A stretch of DNA of 64,000 nt from Micromonospora olivasterospora (GTDB taxonomy: Bacteria > Actinomycetota > Actinomycetes > Mycobacteriales > Micromonosporaceae): positions 5,766,001 to 5,830,000 of the forward strand of contig NZ_VLKE01000001.1 in the NCBI RefSeq assembly GCF_007830265.1. The letters run 5' to 3'. Shown here in pieces: positions 18,862-28,024 of the stretch. A program made the translations under genes and the position numbers. The notes beneath the pieces were generated by a model, which was given only the letters and a program-made list of their open reading frames with translations, searched no databases and was not told the origin of the DNA. The number at the start of each line of letters is the position of its first letter. Position 1 is the stretch's first letter.

Positions 18862-18903
18862 ACGGGCGCCTGCGCCGGCCGACCACCGGCGCGGGCGCCC
18901 GTC
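18861..18903 (+). terminator. Strong stem-loop before the sortase gene
   Basis: Arms gacgggcgcc-t-gcgccgg (18861-18878) and ccggcgc-g-ggcgcccgtc (18886-18903): 10 plus 7 paired bases around one mismatch, 7-nt loop. It would terminate or attenuate transcription from the surface-protein gene into the sortase gene. Confidence 0.65.
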
Positions 18904-18924
18904 GCGCCCGTCCGGAGGTGCGAG

Positions 18925-19551
18925 GTGCTCCCAGGCCACCGGGCCGCCGCGGCGGCGATCGCGCTGGCCGGCGTGACCGGGCTCGGACTGCTCGCCGCCG
19001 GGGCGACCCGCACACCCCCGCGCCCGCCCCGACCGGACGCCGCGGCGACCACCGACCCGACCGCCCACCGGGCGGCGTCGCCCGCGCCACCCCTGCCCCG
19101 GGCGGACCCGACCCGCATCACCATCCCCGCGATCGGCGTACGCGCCGACCTGGTGCCGGTGGCCGTCACCGGCACCGGCGAACTCGAAGTTCCCCCGCCG
19201 GACCGGCCGACCGTCGCCGGCTGGTACCGGCTCGGCGTCAGCCCGGGCGAGGCCGGCAACGCCGTCATCGTCGGGCACGTCGACTCCCGCGACACCGGCC
19301 CGGCGGTCTTCTTCGACCTCGGCCGGCTCCGGCCCGGCGACCGGATCCGCGTGGCGCGCGCCGACGCGACCGAGGTGACGTTCGCCGTGGACGGCATCGG
19401 GTCCTACCCGAAGACAGCCTTCCCCGCCGACCTCGTCTACGGCGCCGGCGCCGTGCCGCGGCTACGCCTGGTCACCTGCGGCGGCCGCTTCGACGAACGC
19501 CAGGGCGGCTACCTCGACAACGTCGTCGTCTTCGCCACCGCCATCCCCTGA
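18925..19551 (+). CDS. Class F sortase
   Basis: 208-residue transpeptidase. N-terminal membrane anchor (AAAAIALAGVTGLGLLAAG), Pro-rich linker, then the sortase barrel: TRITIPAIGVRADLVPV, GNAVIVGHVDS (catalytic His), RLVTCGGRFD (catalytic Cys, about residue 188) and a downstream YLDNVVVFA. GTG 18925 follows ccggaggtgcgag. Class F enzymes are common in actinobacteria; the natural substrate may be the preceding gene's product. Confidence 0.88.
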   Translation: MLPGHRAAAAAIALAGVTGLGLLAAGATRTPPRPPRPDAAATTDPTAHRAASPAPPLPRADPTRITIPAIGVRADLVPVAVTGTGELEVPPPDRPTVAGWYRLGVSPGEAGNAVIVGHVDSRDTGPAVFFDLGRLRPGDRIRVARADATEVTFAVDGIGSYPKTAFPADLVYGAGAVPRLRLVTCGGRFDERQGGYLDNVVVFATAIP

Positions 19552-19626
19552 GGACGCCCGGGCCACCACCCGGCGGGAAGATCGCCTACGGTTGCCGGCA
19601 GTTCCCGGTGAAGCGGAGGTGACCCG

Positions 19627-20733
19627 GTGGACCAGGAGCCCACGCGTACCCGCTGGCGGCGACGGCTGCCCCAACTGCTGCGACGCGCGCTGGGCGGCCG
19701 CCCCGCCCGGGCCGCGCCGCCCAGCCGCCCCGCCAACCCGGACGCCGTGGTCGACTGCGCGGTCTACGCCGACGGGCGCCGCCAGCCCGGACGTCCGCAC
19801 TACGCCGACGCGTACACGCAGACCCGCCACCGACGGTCCTTCGTCTGGCTCGGCCTGCACGAGCCGGCACCGGCGGTGATGGCCGACGTCGGCCGGACCT
19901 TCGGCCTGGACGCGTTCAGCGTCGAGCAGGCCGTCGCCGACGGGCACCGCCCCACCCTGCAACGGCACGGCACGGCGACGCTGCTGGTGCTGCGCACCGC
20001 CGGCTACGTCGAGCACGCCGAACTGACGGGCACCTCCGAGGTGATCGACACCGGGGACGTGATGGTGTTCCTCGGCGACCGGTTCGTCATCACCGTCCGG
20101 CACGGCGCTGCCGGTGCGTTGACCCCGGTCCGCGAGGGCATCCAGGGCCGCCCGGCGGTACTCGCGGAGGGCCCCTGGGCCGTCGCGTACGCCGTGTGCG
20201 CCCGCATGGTCGACCTGTACCTGGAGGTCGCCGGGCACGTCGAGCACGACCTGGAACGCGTGGAGGAGACGGTCTTCGCCCGCGACCGGTCCGCCGATGT
20301 CCAGCAGATCTACCAGCTCAAACGGGAAATCGTGGAGTTCAAGCGGGCCGTACTGCCGTTGCAGGCGCCACTGCGCACGCTCACCGAGCCGCGCCCCGAC
20401 GGCCCACCGCCGGCACTGCGCAGCCGGTTCGTCGAGGTGGAGGGGCAGCTCGCCCGGGCGGTCGACCGTGTCGGCGCGTACGACGACCTGCTCAACTCGC
20501 TCCTGCAGTCCCGACTGGCACAGCTGGCCGTCGAGCAGAACAACGACATGCGCAAAATCGCCGCATGGGCGGCGATCGCCGCGACGCAGACCGCCGTCGC
20601 CGGGATCTACGGCATGAACTTCGCGGTCATGCCGGAACTGAACTGGCGCTACGGCTACCCGGCCGCGTTGCTGGTGATGGCGGCCGCCGCGTTCACCCTC
20701 CACCGCCTCTTCCGCCGCTCCGGCTGGCTCTGA
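19627..20733 (+). CDS. corA: CorA-family Mg/Co transporter
   Basis: 368 residues. Large N-terminal cytoplasmic domain, long helix with EHDLERVEETVF and NSLLQSRLAQLAVEQNNDMRKI, then two C-terminal transmembrane helices with the signature IYGMNF (Gly-Met-Asn) and a short positively charged tail. GTG 19627 has ggaggt 12 nt upstream. No Mg-sensing leader was recognised before it. Confidence 0.93.
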   Translation: MDQEPTRTRWRRRLPQLLRRALGGRPARAAPPSRPANPDAVVDCAVYADGRRQPGRPHYADAYTQTRHRRSFVWLGLHEPAPAVMADVGRTFGLDAFSVEQAVADGHRPTLQRHGTATLLVLRTAGYVEHAELTGTSEVIDTGDVMVFLGDRFVITVRHGAAGALTPVREGIQGRPAVLAEGPWAVAYAVCARMVDLYLEVAGHVEHDLERVEETVFARDRSADVQQIYQLKREIVEFKRAVLPLQAPLRTLTEPRPDGPPPALRSRFVEVEGQLARAVDRVGAYDDLLNSLLQSRLAQLAVEQNNDMRKIAAWAAIAATQTAVAGIYGMNFAVMPELNWRYGYPAALLVMAAAAFTLHRLFRRSGWL

Positions 20734-20801
20734 CCGCCCCCACCCCCCATTCCACCCTCGCACCGCCCCGCCCCCCGGGGCGGGACAGAAATTTCGCGCA
20801 G

Positions 20802-20853
20802 TTTCGGGGAAAGAGTGGCCATACCGCCAGTCGAGGGGACAGTTTCCCCGAAA
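20802..20853. repeat. 11-bp inverted repeat, arms tttcggggaaa
   Basis: tttcggggaaa at 20802-20812 and its exact complement tttccccgaaa at 20843-20853. Each is followed by a near-identical direct block (gagtggcc / gtgtggcc), so it is a composite of inverted and direct repeats, typical of a dispersed repeat rather than a simple terminator. Confidence 0.75.
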
Positions 20854-21153
20854 GTGTGGCCTCGGGTGCCGGTCCGGCGCGCTGCCGGCATCCGCTCCCG
20901 GTGGGGGCCGGTCGGCGAGAGGGAGTTCCCGGCCGGCGGTGCGCCGGCGGGACGCCGGCGGGACGCCGGCCGGGGCGGCAGCCGGGGCGGCAGCCGGGCG
21001 GCGACCCGGGCGGCGGCCGCGTGTCCGGTTTGGGGGTGAATGTCCCATGGTCGGCGGGTGGTCGTGGAATGGCGGCCGGGCCCACGCGGCGGTTTGCGCC
21101 CCCGCCCCCTTGACCCATCGGGCACTGACGCGGCCCGGGGGCGGTCATCAACC

Positions 21154-21314
21154 CCATGTCGCCGACATGGGGGCATCCACGCCCAGCGGATCCCGCCATG
21201 TCGGCGACATCGCGCGCACCACCACCCCCCGGCCGGTCTCTCCGGGCCCGGTTGACCCCATGTCGCCGACATAGGGGCATCCACGCCAGGGGGATCCCGC
21301 CATGTCGGCGACGT
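21154..21314. repeat. Four palindromic 13-mers atgtcgscgacat in two ~57-bp direct repeats
   Basis: Copies at 21156-21168, 21198-21210, 21260-21272 and 21302-21314 (last with one mismatch). Start-to-start spacing is 42, 62, 42 bp, and the 13-mers alternate between the two strands. The two outer blocks (21154-21210 and 21258-21314) are direct repeats of each other, including ggggcatccacgcc and ggatcccgcc between the palindromes. Confidence 0.85.
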
Positions 21315-21622
21315 GGCGGGGCACCACGACGCCCCCGGCCGGCGACGAAGTGGGTGGAATGCCTCCGGCTGCCCCGGTGGAATGGCCCCGCCGCCCCGGC
21401 GCGTTACACCCCCGGGATGCGCCCGAGCATCGGGCCGAACCCAACCCCGGGAAGCCGCGACCCGCGGGAATCACCCGCCGCCCCCGGGCGTTACACCCCG
21501 GGCCACCCGAGCCAGGCACCATCGCCGGGACCCGAGCCCCTCGCGCTCTTCCCCTTTCCTTCCGCGCGGCGCGCCGCCCCCGGCGTGTTGCCGCGCGCCC
21601 CCGATCGAAAGGTTCCCTCATC

Positions 21623-22288
21623 ATGCGTACCGACCTGATCCGCAAGACCGCCCTGACCGTTGCCGGCATCGCCGCCACCGCCGGCGGCATCGCCGGACCC
21701 GCCATCGCCGCCCACGCCGCACCCGCCCACAAGCCCACCCAGGCCACCCACACCCAGGCCGACCGCAAACCCGCGGGCGAGCGGGAACTCGACGTCCGCT
21801 ACCAGGCCCAGCCCAACTTCTACTACTGCGGCCCCGCCGCCACCCGCAACGCCCTGTCCGTCCAGGGCAAGAACATCGACGTCGACGCCATGGCCAAGGA
21901 AATGGGCACCACCGAGAACGGCACCAACAGCATCAACGACATCACCCCCGTCCTGAACAAGGAAACCGGCGGCAACGTCTACAAATCCGTCGAGATCCGC
22001 GACACCAAGGCCACCGACACGCAGACCGACACCCTGCGCGCCGACATCGTCCGCACCATCGACAACGGCAAGGCCGTCGTCGCCAACATCGCCGGCACCA
22101 CCACCGACACCGACGGCACCACCCACTCCTTCGAAGGCGGCCACTACATCAGCATCGTCGGCTACCACGACAACGGCCACACCGTCACCATCGCCGACTC
22201 CGCCAACCCCGACCAAGCCTCCTACCACCTCACCGTCGACAACCTCGCCGACTGGATCGCCACCCGCGGCTACAGCACCACCTCCTGA
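21623..22288 (+). CDS. Secreted C39-like cysteine peptidase
   Basis: 221 residues. Signal peptide (RKTALTVAGIAATAGGIAGP, cut near AHAAPA), then a papain-like C39_2 domain: YYCGPAATRNAL (catalytic Cys, about residue 69), GGHYISIVGYHD (His) and VTIADSANP (Asp). Length suits a stand-alone secreted member. Codon use is more extremely C-ending than its neighbours, suggesting strong expression. ATG 21623 has gaaagg 11 nt upstream and lies just beyond the repeat-dense region. Target unknown. Confidence 0.82.
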   Translation: MRTDLIRKTALTVAGIAATAGGIAGPAIAAHAAPAHKPTQATHTQADRKPAGERELDVRYQAQPNFYYCGPAATRNALSVQGKNIDVDAMAKEMGTTENGTNSINDITPVLNKETGGNVYKSVEIRDTKATDTQTDTLRADIVRTIDNGKAVVANIAGTTTDTDGTTHSFEGGHYISIVGYHDNGHTVTIADSANPDQASYHLTVDNLADWIATRGYSTTS

Positions 22289-22317
22289 CCGCAAACCCGA
22301 ACCACAGGAGACAACAC

Positions 22318-22351
22318 GAAGGGCCGACCCCCAGCGAGGGGCCGGCCCTTC
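22318..22351 (+). terminator. Terminator after the C39-like peptidase gene
   Basis: Stem gaagggccgacccc / ggggccggcccttc, 13 of 14 pairs, 6-nt loop, 30 bp past the stop codon. No T-tract, as usual in actinobacteria. Confidence 0.75.
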
Positions 22352-22387
22352 GACGTACCCGCGCCGGGCACGCGGCAGGATGAAGGG

Positions 22388-22804
22388 ATGGCGAAACGAC
22401 ACAGCCGCGGCGGCGCGGACGCGGCGACCCGCGCCTGCCCGTGCGGCGCCGGCCAGCCGTACGCCCAGTGCTGCGGCCGGCTGCACCGCGGCGAGGCGGA
22501 CGCGGCCACGGCGGAGGCGCTGATGCGGTCCCGGTTCAGCGCGTTCGCCGTCGGCGACACGGCGTACCTGCTGCGCAGCTGGCACTCCGGCACCCGACCG
22601 GAGTCGCTGCGCCTCGACCCCGACCACCGGTGGACGCGACTGGAGATCCTCGGCACCGACCGGGGCGGCCTGTTCGACACCGCCGGCAGCGTCGCGTTCC
22701 GGGCCCACTACCGCCAGGGCGGCCGGCCGGGAACGCTCACCGAACACAGCCGATTCGTCCGCGAGAGCGGGCGCTGGGTCTACCTGGACGCCCTGCCGGA
22801 CTGA
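22388..22804 (+). CDS. YchJ-family protein
   Basis: 138 residues. N-terminal SEC-C-like zinc motif ACPCGAGQPYAQCCG, then the YchJ core RSRFSAFAVGDTAYLLRSWH and VAFRAHYRQGG with FVRESGRWVYLD. Family members are of unknown function, with an NTF2-like fold; the metal-binding motif may also occur in SecA. ATG 22388. Confidence 0.88.
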   Translation: MAKRHSRGGADAATRACPCGAGQPYAQCCGRLHRGEADAATAEALMRSRFSAFAVGDTAYLLRSWHSGTRPESLRLDPDHRWTRLEILGTDRGGLFDTAGSVAFRAHYRQGGRPGTLTEHSRFVRESGRWVYLDALPD

Positions 22805-22862
22805 GGCCCCCGACGTTCAGTGAGCCCAGGCCGAAGCCGATGGCCACGCCGCCGCCCGATGG

Positions 22863-23666
22863 TCAGCCGAACCCGACCCGGTCCAGCCAGAAGTCGAGCA
22901 GACCCCGGTCGCCCAGCACCTCCACCGTCCCGGCGTCGACCGGCCGCCGGCGGTAGACCACCAGCAGCAGTTCGGTCAGCGGACCCCGCACCGCCACGGC
23001 CGCCCGCTCATGCGCCGGACGCCAGGCGACGGCGTCGCCGGTCAGGTCGACCAGCCACTCCGCCGCCACGCCCGGCCCCGCGTCGGTGGCGTGCAGGTGG
23101 ACCGTGCGGCCCGGGCCGAGCAGCTCACGCTGCCGCGGATGCACGTCGAGCATCATCGGCAGCGACCCCAGCTCCATCCACTCGTCGAGGGCGTCCAGCG
23201 CCAACTCCTCGCCGACGGTGAACGCCGCCCCCAGCGCCAGGGCCGCGTCGAGCCGGTGCATCAGCGTCTCGTGGGCGAACCGCCGCGCCCAGAACGTGCT
23301 GCCGGGATCCCCCGCGCCGGGCGGCAGCGGCGTCCACACCGGCGCGTCCGGCCCCGCCGTGGCCAGCGCCCCGGCCAACTCCCGCGCCCCCTCGACCAGC
23401 CAGGGGCCGAGCACCGCCGGATCCTCCCGCGCGTACGGGGTGAGGTCACGGAAGGAGTCGTCCGGCGGCGCAGCCTGCGGGCGCGTCCGCACGATCGACT
23501 CAGCCCAGCGCTGCCCACCGCCCAGGTGCCGGCCCAACTGGCCGACGTTCCACCCCGGGCACGAGGGCACGGGCACGGTCAGGTCGGCCCCGGCCAGATG
23601 GCCGGCCAGCAACTCGCTCTGCTCGGTGATCTCGGCGCGCAGACGGTCGTACCCCAGGCGACGCAT
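22863..23666 (-). CDS. Maleylpyruvate isomerase-family mycothiol-dependent enzyme
   Basis: 267 residues with the MDMPI/DinB-like four-helix N-terminal domain (SCPGWNVGQLGRHLGG) carrying His residues for metal, and ARRFAHETLMHRLDAALALG in the middle, followed by a C-terminal MDMPI_C domain. Members use mycothiol as cofactor. Substrate unknown; the neighbours do not indicate aromatic degradation. ATG 23666. Confidence 0.85.
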   Translation of the reverse strand: MRRLGYDRLRAEITEQSELLAGHLAGADLTVPVPSCPGWNVGQLGRHLGGGQRWAESIVRTRPQAAPPDDSFRDLTPYAREDPAVLGPWLVEGARELAGALATAGPDAPVWTPLPPGAGDPGSTFWARRFAHETLMHRLDAALALGAAFTVGEELALDALDEWMELGSLPMMLDVHPRQRELLGPGRTVHLHATDAGPGVAAEWLVDLTGDAVAWRPAHERAAVAVRGPLTELLLVVYRRRPVDAGTVEVLGDRGLLDFWLDRVGFG

Positions 23667-23707
23667 GCCCTCAGGCTAGGCCCCACCACCGACAGCGCGC
23701 CGCACCG

Positions 23708-24933
23708 TCACGCCCGGGCGCGCCGGCCGAGGGCCACCAGCGCCGCCACCGCCAGGTACGGCACGGCGGCCCAGACGAACGCCGCCCGGTTGCCGGCCGC
23801 CGTGGCCACCAGCCCGTACGCCCCGTACACGCCCACGATGGTCAGGTCGGTGCCCATCCCCGCCAGCGAGGTGACCGTGGCCCGACCCGGCCCGGTGATG
23901 CTCGCCTGCAACCGGGCGCCGGTCAGCACGGTCGCGAGCTGGAACGCCGCGAACGCCACGGCGATCAACACGAACCCGGCCGGACGCCCGACGCCCGCCC
24001 CGGCCGCCAGGGCCGACGCGGCCAGCGCCAGCAGCCCGGCGAGGCCGCGCCGGCCCCACCGCTCCCCCACCGGGGCGAGCAGGCCTCCGACGGTCACCCC
24101 GGCCCACACCAGCAGGACCAGCAGCGGCACCGTCGACTCTGCCACGCCGGATTCCCGGGCCAGCAGCGGCACGTACTCGCCGACCGCGTCCCACACCGCG
24201 GTCACGACCGCCACCAGCAGCACTGCCCGGCGTACGCGGGCATCGGCGCGGACCTCGGCCAGGCCGCACCGCAGGCTGCCCCACCAGCCCCGCCCCTCGC
24301 CGGGCCCCCGGGCACGCGCGCCGCGGCTCCGGCGGGGACGTCGGCCGCGCGGTGCTCGGGGAAGCCGGTGGCGACGGCGGCGGCGAGCAGGCACACCAGC
24401 ACGCTGGCCGCCCCTACGGCCGGGTACCCACCCCAGGCGAACACCGGCCCGGCCAGCGCGATCGACGCCATGACCGCCAGCACCTCCGCCGTGCGGGCGC
24501 GGCCGATGACCCGGGCGTACCGGCCGGCCGCGCCCCCGCGGTCCAGCTCGGTGAAGACGAGCGCCTCCAGCGCCCCGGTGCGCAGCGCCCCGCCCGCGCC
24601 CCAGAGCACGAAGCCGGCCGCGAACGCCGGATACGACGGCACGAGCACCCACAGCGCGAACCCGGCGGCGGCGCACAGCGGCGCGAGGCACAGCAGCAGC
24701 CGACGCGACACCGTGTCGGCCCACGCCCCCGACGGGAGTTCCAGCACCAGACCGGCCGCCGACCAGACGGCGAACAGGGCGGAGATCTGCCACACGGACA
24801 GCCCGGTGTCGCTGAACAGCAGCGCGTACAGCGGATAGAGCAGGACGAGGTCGGACAGGAACGCGTAGCCGTACAGGGTGGCCGCCAGCCGGCGGACCGA
24901 CGTGTCGGGCACGCGGGTGGAGATCAGAACCAT
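23708..24933 (-). CDS. MFS transporter, one-base frameshift
   Basis: The first six helices are read in one frame from ATG 24933 (MVLISTRVPDTSVRRL, then WQISALFAVWSAAGLVLELP) to about 24325, the last six in another from about 24312 (RGWWGSLRCGLAEV) to stop 23708. A single missing base between them, in the GC-rich central loop, explains it. Restored length would be about 408 residues. The pattern ELPSGAWAD is an MFS motif A variant; substrate unknown. Confidence 0.78.
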
Positions 24934-25289
24934 GGGACCTTCCACGGGGATGCGGACGGACACCCGAGGTACGCATCCCCGGCGGCCCACTGACGGCGGT
25001 CGTCGACGTCGGATCAACCTCGCCAGGGCCGGAATCGTTTCGGCAGGTGACGCGCGGCGTGCCGCGCCACCTGCCGCCCCCGGACACGCCCGCCGCCCCG
25101 CCGAATCGGCGCTCGTCCTGTCGGGCGGTCCCCTGCTCGGGTGACGGCGGTGTCCGCATCCCGGGTGGCGTGAGCGGTGCGGGTCGGCACAGCCCGTAAA
25201 GCATCCTAGGAGGCTAGGTGTCGTGCCGGGGCCCAGCCCGCGCAAGCCCGGCGCGACCGGAAGGCCCAGGGACGCGGCCGGGGCGCGCG
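24934..25289. other. Intergenic, no gene seen
   Basis: 356 bp upstream of the MFS gene and downstream of the SPFH gene. Apart from a possible MFS promoter near 24940-24990 I see no conserved structure. Confidence 0.4.
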
Positions 25290-26180
25290 TCACCGGGCCG
25301 GCGGCTGACCGCGGTGGCCGTCCGCCCGCTCACCCGTCGGTGCGGCGACCGGCTCCCGCTCGGGCGTGCCGGACGGGCCACCACCCGGCGCCGCGGCGGG
25401 CTCGGCCGGCCGGTGGCCCCGGGCGACCACGTCGAAGAAGCGCAGCAGCTCGACCGGGAAGGGCATGACCAGGGTGCTGTTCTTCTCCGCCGCCACGTCC
25501 ACCACGGTCTGCAGCAGCCGCAGCTGGTACGCCCCCGGAGTGTCCGCCATCGTCCGGGACGCGTCGGCCAGCCGGCGGGACGCCTGGAACTCGCCGTCGG
25601 CAGCGATGACCCGGGCGCGGCGCTCCCGCTCGGCCTCGGCCTGCCGGGACATGGACCGCTTCATCCCCTCCGGCAGCGACACGTCCTTGACCTCGACCCG
25701 CTCGATCAGCAGGCCCCACGGCTTCTCGGTCGGAGCGTCGATGACCGCCTTCAGCTCCGCGTTGATCCGGTCCCGGTCGCGGAGCAGGGTGTCCAGGTCC
25801 GCCTTGCCGATCACCGAGCGCAGCGCGGTCTGCGCCACCTGGAGCACCGCGGCCGGGTAGTCGCGCACGTTGACCAGCGCCTTGACCGGGTCGACCACCC
25901 GGTAGTAGACGACCGCGTCGACGGTCAGCGTGACGTTGTCCCGGGTGATGACGCCCTGCGCGGGCACGCCGATGACGGTCGTCTGCATGCTCACCCGCAC
26001 CATCCGGTCGGCGACCGGCACGATCAACTGCAGGCCGGGCTGGCGGACGCGGTCCAGCACCCGTCCGAAGCGGAAGACGATGCCGCGCTGGTACTGCTGC
26101 ACCATCCGGACGCTCAGCGCCAGCAGGAGCAGCGCGAGCACGACGACGATGATCAGGCCGACGACGGCGCCAACTGCCAT
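25290..26180 (-). CDS. SPFH-domain membrane protein (slipin/stomatin-like)
   Basis: 296 residues. One N-terminal transmembrane helix (VVGLIIVVVLALLLLALSV), then the SPFH/band-7 domain: VQQYQRGIVFRFGRVLDRVRQPGL, VDAVVYYRVVDP, LIERVEVKDVSLPEGM, ending with the coiled-coil SRQAEAERERRARVIAADGE. A Pro/Gly-rich tail follows. ATG 26180 with gaggggg upstream is preferred to a Met 14 codons earlier. Such proteins form membrane microdomain scaffolds; no NfeD partner is adjacent. Confidence 0.9.
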   Translation of the reverse strand: MAVGAVVGLIIVVVLALLLLALSVRMVQQYQRGIVFRFGRVLDRVRQPGLQLIVPVADRMVRVSMQTTVIGVPAQGVITRDNVTLTVDAVVYYRVVDPVKALVNVRDYPAAVLQVAQTALRSVIGKADLDTLLRDRDRINAELKAVIDAPTEKPWGLLIERVEVKDVSLPEGMKRSMSRQAEAERERRARVIAADGEFQASRRLADASRTMADTPGAYQLRLLQTVVDVAAEKNSTLVMPFPVELLRFFDVVARGHRPAEPAAAPGGGPSGTPEREPVAAPTGERADGHRGQPPAR

Positions 26181-26525
26181 GTCCCCCTCGATCCCGGAGG
26201 CCTCCGCCTCCCGGCGCCGCACATACCCGCTGCGCAGCCCGGCATTCGCCCCGGTCCCACGTCGCCGCCCGGCACGGGCGGGTGGACCGGCGCGAACCGG
26301 CGTGCCGGGGCGGACGCGGCGGGCAGGCCGCCGGGTGGCGCACGCCCGTCGCGGGTCACCGCCCGGACGGCGTCGCGCGGGCGGCCGGCGCAGCCGGACA
26401 CGTAGCCGTGCGCCTGGGCGGGCACGTTGCTGTGATGGCCAGGCGCTCCGCGCTCGGTGTCCGGGCGGCCCTGCGTGACCTGCCCCCGGGCCGGAGAAGC
26501 TGAGGGCGCCGAGCGGACCGCCGAA
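26181..26525. other. Intergenic, no gene seen
   Basis: 345 bp between two genes of the same strand. It must hold the SPFH promoter; no clear elements or repeats are visible. Confidence 0.4.
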
Positions 26526-27362
26526 TCACACGTGACCCGGGTCGCTCCCGCAGCGGTCGGAGAGGGCGTAACGCAGTAGCACGACGTCGCCGATCTGGCG
26601 GGCCTCCGCGAGGATCGCCCGCCGGCCCGGGTGCCACGGGAACCGGCCGTCGCCGGGGAACCGGGGCGCGCGGCGGTCGCCGACGAAGAACGGGGCGACC
26701 ACCAGGTGCAGCTCGTCGACGAGCCCCGCCCCGAGGAACTGCGTGTGCACGCCCGCGCCGCCCTCGACCATCAGCCGGCGCACCCCCCGGGCGGCCAGGT
26801 CGGCCAGCACCCCGGCACAGCCGACCGGCTCGCCGGCGTCGGGGCCGGCCGACGCGACGCCACCGGCCCCGACGCCGCCCGCCGGCGCCGTGCAGCCGGG
26901 CGGCGCCTCCACCACCGTGGCCAGCCCGGCCAGGCGGTGCCGGGCCTTCTCCAGCGCCGCCGGCGCGCAGTAGACGATCCGCTCGGCGTCGCCGACGGTA
27001 AAGAACCGGGCCGCCGGGTCGAGATCGCCGGTGGCGGTGACGGTGACCTTCGTCGGCGACGGGGGCAGGCCGCGGGCGACCCGCCGCTGCTGACGCTCCG
27101 GCGAGCGCACCACCAGCCGCGGGTCGTCGAGGCGGACGGTGCCGGCGCCGACCAGGATGGCGTCGCACCCCGCCCGTACGGCGTCGACGCGGTCCAGGTC
27201 CGCCTCGTTGGACAGCAGCAGCCGCTGGTCCGTGGCGTCGTCGATGTAGCCGTCGATCGACATGGCACAGGACAGCAGCACGTACGGCCGGTCCTGCGGC
27301 ACGACCCCGCCGTCCGCCACAGTGGGGCCCGGGCGCGCGGGGCCCGAGGCCGGGGCGCTCAC
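26526..27362 (-). CDS. RibD C-terminal-type pyrimidine reductase
   Basis: 278-residue DHFR-fold protein. YVLLSCAMSIDGYIDD, DAILVGAGTVRLDDPRL and RLMVEGGAGVHTQFLGAGLVDEL are the RibD reductase motifs, which bind NADPH and reduce the ribosylamino side chain of the GTP cyclohydrolase II product. There is no deaminase domain. It overlaps the GTP cyclohydrolase II-like gene by 4 bp (start of this gene within its stop), so the two probably act in sequence. It is the last gene of the minus-strand locus. Confidence 0.87.
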   Translation of the reverse strand: MSAPASGPARPGPTVADGGVVPQDRPYVLLSCAMSIDGYIDDATDQRLLLSNEADLDRVDAVRAGCDAILVGAGTVRLDDPRLVVRSPERQQRRVARGLPPSPTKVTVTATGDLDPAARFFTVGDAERIVYCAPAALEKARHRLAGLATVVEAPPGCTAPAGGVGAGGVASAGPDAGEPVGCAGVLADLAARGVRRLMVEGGAGVHTQFLGAGLVDELHLVVAPFFVGDRRAPRFPGDGRFPWHPGRRAILAEARQIGDVVLLRYALSDRCGSDPGHV

Positions 27363-28012
27363 GGGACGACGGAGAGGTCGATGGTGTGGGCTGCCCGGCT
27401 GACCTTGGCCGCCAGGTAGCCGGCGTTCGCCGGGGACAGGTGCAGCGCCGTGGGCACCCGTCCGACCACCTCGATCCCGAGCCGGCGCAGCTGCTCGGCC
27501 TTGTCCGGGTTGTTGGTGAGCAGGGCCACCCGGTCGGCCCCGAGGGCCAGCAGCATCTGGGCGGCGACCGTGTAGTCGCGCTCGTCGGCGCCACGGCCGA
27601 GGGCCAGGTTCGCCTCGTAGGTGTCCAGCCCCGAGTCCTGCAGGGCGTACGCGTCGAGCTTGGCGTACAGGCCGATGCCCCGGCCCTCCTGCCGCAGGTA
27701 GAGCACCAGGCCGCCCGGCTCGGCGATGCGCTCGACCGCCTCACGCAGCTGCGGACCGCAGTCGCACCGCTGGCTGCCGAACACGTCCCCGGTCAGGCAC
27801 TCGCTGTGCGGGCGGACCAGCGCGGGCGGCCCGCCGGCGGCGGCCCGGTCCAGGGCGGCCGCCCAGTCCCCCACCCCGAACGCGAGGTGTTCGCCGCCGT
27901 CGGACAGGCCGTGGAACGAGAACACCCGGGCGGTCGTGGCGTAGCCGTCGGAGAAGCGCAGCGGAACCGTCACCTGCGTCCGGACGGTCGCGCTCGGCAG
28001 TGCTCGGGACAT
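27359..28012 (-). CDS. GTP cyclohydrolase II
   Basis: 217 residues. Zinc site SECLTGDVFGSQRCDCG with three Cys, catalytic YLRQEGRGIGLYAKLDAY, and LLTNNPDKAEQL give the full GCH II signature. The enzyme opens GTP to a diamino-ribosylamino-pyrimidinone 5'-phosphate and formate. No other riboflavin genes (ribE, ribH, ribB) are here, so this is likely an accessory paralogue feeding another pathway rather than riboflavin. ATG 28012, 12 bp after the flippase-like gene. Confidence 0.92.
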   Translation of the reverse strand: MSRALPSATVRTQVTVPLRFSDGYATTARVFSFHGLSDGGEHLAFGVGDWAAALDRAAAGGPPALVRPHSECLTGDVFGSQRCDCGPQLREAVERIAEPGGLVLYLRQEGRGIGLYAKLDAYALQDSGLDTYEANLALGRGADERDYTVAAQMLLALGADRVALLTNNPDKAEQLRRLGIEVVGRVPTALHLSPANAGYLAAKVSRAAHTIDLSVVP

Positions 28013-28024
28013 GGCTCTCCTTCG

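Larger units (their letters stand above)
20734..21622. other. Gene-free, repeat-dense region
   Basis: About 890 bp with no ORF of coding character. It holds, in order: an 11-bp inverted repeat (20802-20853), tandem GC-rich units (ggacgccggc near 20940-20975, ggggcggcagcc near 20977-20999), four palindromic 13-mers (21156-21314), and two copies of gcgttacaccc-type blocks (about 21400 and 21488). The last 100 bp should include the promoter of the protease gene at 21623. Confidence 0.7.

Noticed and set aside
19552..19626. Magnesium-sensing leader before corA
   Set aside because: The gap is only 75 bp and no M-box-like structure can be seen.
21154..21314. Possible CRISPR array
   Set aside because: Repeats are 13-bp palindromes with only four copies and spacers that are themselves repeated; no cas genes.
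27359..28012. Calling the GTP cyclohydrolase II gene the housekeeping ribA
   Set aside because: No DHBP synthase domain or other riboflavin genes nearby, and tight coupling to glycosyl and lipid-type genes suggests a paralogue.
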